Origin: Cepaea nemoralis
Lineage: Eukaryota > Mollusca > Gastropoda > Stylommatophora > Helicidae
Length of the DNA stretch: 64,000 nucleotides
Reading direction: 5' to 3'
Assembly: GCA_014155875.1 (NCBI GenBank)
Contig: JACEFZ010017867.1
Span: 65,844 to 129,843, forward strand
Shown here one piece after another: positions 59,901 through 64,000 of this stretch. Under the pieces are notes generated by a model. That model did no database searches. It saw only the letters and a list, made by a program, of their open reading frames with translations, and was not told the DNA's origin. A program made the position numbers and the translations under genes. Within the stretch, counting starts at the first letter, position 1; each line of letters starts with the position of its first letter.

Positions 59901-61179
59901 GGTGTGACCAGAGACAATGTAGCACAGCATGTAACACAGACAGGCGGTGTGACCAGAGACAATGTAGCACAGCATGTAACACAGACAGGCGGTGTGACCA
60001 GAGACAATGTAGCACAGCATGTAACACAGACAGGCGGTGTGACCAGAGACAATGTAGCACAGCATGTAACACAGACAGGCGGTGTGACCAGAGACAATGT
60101 AGCACAGCATGTAACACAGACAGGCGGTGTACCAGAGACAATGTAGCACAGCATGTAACACAGACAGGCGGTGTGACCAGAGACAATGTAGCACAGCATG
60201 TAACACAGACAGGCGGTGTGACCAGAGACAATGTAGCACAGCATGTAACACAGACAGGCGGGTGTGACCAGAGACAATGTAGCACAGCATGTAACACAGA
60301 CAGGCGGTGTGACCAGAGACAATGTAGCACAGCATGTAACACAGACAGGCGATGTGACCAGAGACAATGTAGCACAGCATGTAACACAGACAGGCGGTGT
60401 GACCAGAGACAATGTAGCACAGCATGTAACACAGACAGGCGATGTGACCAGAGACAATGTAGCACAGCATGTAACACAGACAGGCGATGTGACCAGAGAC
60501 AATGTAGCACAGCATGTAACACAGACAGGCGGTGTGACCAGAGACAATGTAGCACAGCATGTAACACAGACAGGCGGTGTGACCAGAGACAATGTAGCAC
60601 AGCATGTAACACAGACAGGCGGTGTGACCAGAGACAATGTAGCACAGCATGTAACACAGACAGGCGGTGTGACCAGAGACAATGTAGCACAGCATGTAAC
60701 ACAGACAGGCGGTGTGACCAGAGACAATGTAGCACAGCATGTAACACAGACAGGCGGTGTGACCAGAGACAATGTAGCACAGCATGTAACACAGACAGGC
60801 GGTGTGACCAGAGACAATGTAGCACAGCATGTAACACAGACAGGCGGTGTGACCAGAGACAATGTAGCACAGCATGTAACACAGACAGGCGGTGTGACCA
60901 GAGACAATGTAGCACAGCATGTAACACAGACAGGCGTGTAACCAGAGACAATGTAGCACAGCATGTAACACAGACAGGCGGTGTGACCAGAGACAATGTA
61001 GCACAGCATGTAACCAGACACGGTGTACCAGAGACAATGTAGCACAGCATGTAACACAGACAGGCGGTGTGACCAGAGACAATGTAGCACAGCATGTAAC
61101 ACAGACAGGTGGTGTAACCAGAGACAATGTAGCACAGCATGTAACACAGACAGGCGGTGTGACCAGAGACAATGTAGCA

Positions 61180-61315
61180 CAGTATATAGCACTGACAGGC
61201 GGTGTGACCAGAGACAATGTAGCACAGCATATAGCACTGACAGGCGACAGGCGATGTGGCCAGAGACAATGTAGCACAGCATGTAACACAGACAGGTGGT
61301 GTAACCAGAGACAAT
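61180..61315 (+). repeat. Variant marker block in the array, copy 3 (clean)
   Basis: GTATATAGCACTGACAGGCG, GCATATAGCACTGACAGG, CGACAGGCGATGTGGCCAGA and AGGTGGTGTAACC in the same order as copy 1. Confidence 0.82.
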
Positions 61316-64000
61316 GTAGCACAGCATGTAACACAGACAGGCGGTGTGACCAGAGACAATGTAGCACAGCATGTAACACAGACAGGCGGTGTAGCCAGAG
61401 ACAATGTAGCACAGCATGTAACACAGACAGGCGATGTGACCAGAGACAATGTAGCACAGCATGTAACACAGACAGGCGGTGTGACCAGAGACAATGTAGC
61501 ACAGCATGTAACACAGACAGGCGGTGTGACCAGAGACAATGTAGCACAGCATGTAACACAGACAGGGGTGTACCAGAGACATGTAGCACAGCATGTACAC
61601 AGACAGGCTGTGCCAAGACAATGTAGCACAGCATGTAACACAGACAGGCGGTGTGACCAGAGACAATGTAGCACAGCATGTAACACGACAGGCGTGTACA
61701 GAGCAAGCCAGGACCCATGTAGCACAGCATGTAACACAGACAGGCGGTGTGACCAGAGACAATGTAGCACAGCATGTAACACAGACAGGCGGTGTGACCA
61801 GAGACAATGTAGCACAGCATGTAACACAGACAGAGGTGTCCAGAGACAATGTAGCACAGCATGTAACACAGACAGGCGTGTGACCAGAGACAATGTAGCA
61901 CAGCATGTAACACAGACAGGCGGTGTGACCAGAGACAATGTAGCACAGCATGTAACACAGACAGGCGGTGTGACCAGAGACAATGTAGCACAGCATGTAA
62001 CACAGACAGGCGGTGTGACCAGAGACAATGTAGCACAGCATGTAACACAGACAGGGGTGTGACCAGAGACAATGTAGCACAGCATGTAACACAGACAGGC
62101 GGTGTGACCAGAGACAATGTAGCACAGCATGTAACACAGACAGGCGGTGTGACCAGAGACAATGTAGCACAGCATGTAACACAGACAGGCGGTATACCAG
62201 AGACAATGTAGCACAGCATGTAACACAGACAGGCGGTGTGACCAGAGACAATGTAGCACAGCATGTAACACAGACAGGCGGTGTGACCAGAGACAATGTA
62301 GCACAGCATGTAACACAGACAGGCGGTGTGACCAGAGACAATGTAGCACAGCATGTAACACAGACAGGCGGTGTAACCAGAGACAATGTAGCACAGCATG
62401 TAACACAGACAGGCGGTGTAACCAGAGACAATGTAGCACAGCATGTAACACAGACAGGCGGTGTGACCAGAGACAATGTAGCACAGCAATAGTACACAGA
62501 CAGGCGATGTGACCAGAGACAATGTAGCACAGCATGTAACACAGACAGGCGGTGTACCAGAGACAATGTAGCACAGCATGTAACACAGACAGGCGGTGTG
62601 ACCAGAGACAATGTAGCACAGCATGTAACACAGACAGGCGGTGTGACCCGAGACAATGTAGCACAGCATGTAACACAGACAGGCGGTGTGACCAGAGACA
62701 ATGTAGCACAGCATGTAACACAGACAGGCGGTGTGACCAGAGACAATGTAGCACAGCATGTAACACAGACAGGCGGTGTGACCAGAGACAATGTAGCACA
62801 GCATGTAACACAGACAGGCGTGTGCCAGAGACAATGTAGCACAGCATGTAACACAGACAGGCGATGTGACCAGAGACAATGTAGCACAGCATGTAACACA
62901 GACAGGCGGTGTGACCAGAGACAATGTAGCACAGCATGTAACACAGACAGGCGGTGTGGCCAGAGACAATGTAGCACAGCATGTAACACAGACAGGCGGT
63001 GTGACCAGAGACAATGTAGCACAGCATGTAACACAGACAGGCGGTGTGACCAGAGACAATGTAGCACAGCATGTAACACAGACAGGCGGTGTGACCAGAG
63101 ACAATGTAGCACAGCATGTAACACAGACAGGCGGTGTGACCAGAGACAATGTAGCACAGCATGTAACACAGACAGGCGTGTGACCAGAGACAATGTAGCA
63201 CAGCATGTAACACAGACAGGCGGTGTGACCAGAGACAATGTAGCACAGCATGTAACACAGACAGGCGTGTGACCAGAGACAATGTAGCACAGCATGTAAC
63301 ACAGACAGGCGGTGTGACCAGAGACAATGTAGCACAGCATGTAACACAGACAGGCGGTGTGACCAGAGACAATGTAGCACAGCATGTAACACAGACAGGC
63401 GTGTGACAGAGACAATGTAGCACAGCATGTAACACAGACAGGCGTGTGACCAGAGACAATGTAGCACAGCATGTAACACAGACAGGCGGTGTGACCAGAG
63501 ACAATGTAGCACAGCATGTAACACAGACAGGCGATGTGACCAGAGACAATGTAGCACAGCATGTAACAAGACAGGCGTGTGACCAGAGACAATGTAGCAC
63601 AGCATGTAACACAGACAGGCGTGTGACCAGAGACAATGTAGCACAGCATGTAACACGACAGGCGGTGTGACCAGAGACAATGTAGCACAGCATGTAACAC
63701 AGACAGGCGGTGTACCAGAGACAATGTAGCACAGCATGTACACAGACAGGCGTGTGACAGAGACAATGTAGCACAGCATGTAACACAGACAGGCGGTGTG
63801 ACCAGAGACAATGTAGCACAGCATGTAACACAGACAGGCGGTGTGACAGAGCACAGAGACAATGTAGCACAGCATGTAAACAGACAGGCGGTGTACCAGG
63901 ACAATGTAGCACAGCATGTAACACAGACAGGCGGTGTCCAGAGACAATGTAGCACAGCATGTAACACAGCGGCGGTGGGGGACCGAGACAATGTAGCACA

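Overview
The window is eukaryotic, invertebrate-type genomic DNA dominated by repeats. It has APE-type and RLE-type LINEs, mariner, pogo/Tigger and hAT transposons, tRNA-derived SINE-like repeats, many micro- and minisatellites, and split coding exons with GT/AG borders. The mix of LINE families, together with a secreted-lectin/EGF/transmembrane receptor gene, best fits a marine invertebrate, probably a mollusc. This is inference; nothing in the window names the species. No bacterial operon, CRISPR array or intact RNA gene was seen.

Layout. 1-5642: a pogo/Tigger-like DNA transposon split by a nearly complete 4.2-kb LINE (APE endonuclease, RT, RNase H, zinc knuckle) with a 12-bp target-site duplication (TSD). 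6463-9812: an R2/HERO-like LINE with a restriction-like endonuclease. 9.8-17.5 kb: a patchwork of truncated LINE pieces on both strands, including a second HERO-like 3' end at 14940-16220. 17.5-22.6 kb: several minisatellites with 44-48 bp units, a hAT MITE, a tRNA-derived SINE and a (TTCG)n-tailed repeat. 23-31 kb: an RNase H relic, a mariner, an internally inverted copy of the first LINE and another LINE. 31-40 kb: long simple-sequence blocks and a second mariner that itself carries a LINE insertion. 41387-42604: a hAT element with a perfect 8-bp TSD. 42727-64000: one minisatellite of 45-bp units that runs past the window end and is interrupted by a run of 252 G followed by 197 C.

The one probable host gene lies on the minus strand across 41141-19993. 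Its exons, 5' to 3', are a fucolectin/F5-8C-like domain end (40930-41141), three EGF-like exons (37622-37858, 32950-33075, 25805-25936) and a last exon with a transmembrane helix and short tail (19993-20183). All visible junctions are phase 1 except the donor after the lectin-like exon, which is phase 0, so at least one exon is missing or unrecognised. The introns are filled by the transposons and satellites listed. The 45-bp array lies upstream of the first recognised exon, so it is either intronic or 5' of this gene.

Many long open frames exist inside the 45-bp array because the unit is 15 codons long; none is treated as a gene. Patchy single-base indels and homopolymer runs suggest an imperfect long-read assembly, which limits how far array structure and frameshifts can be interpreted.
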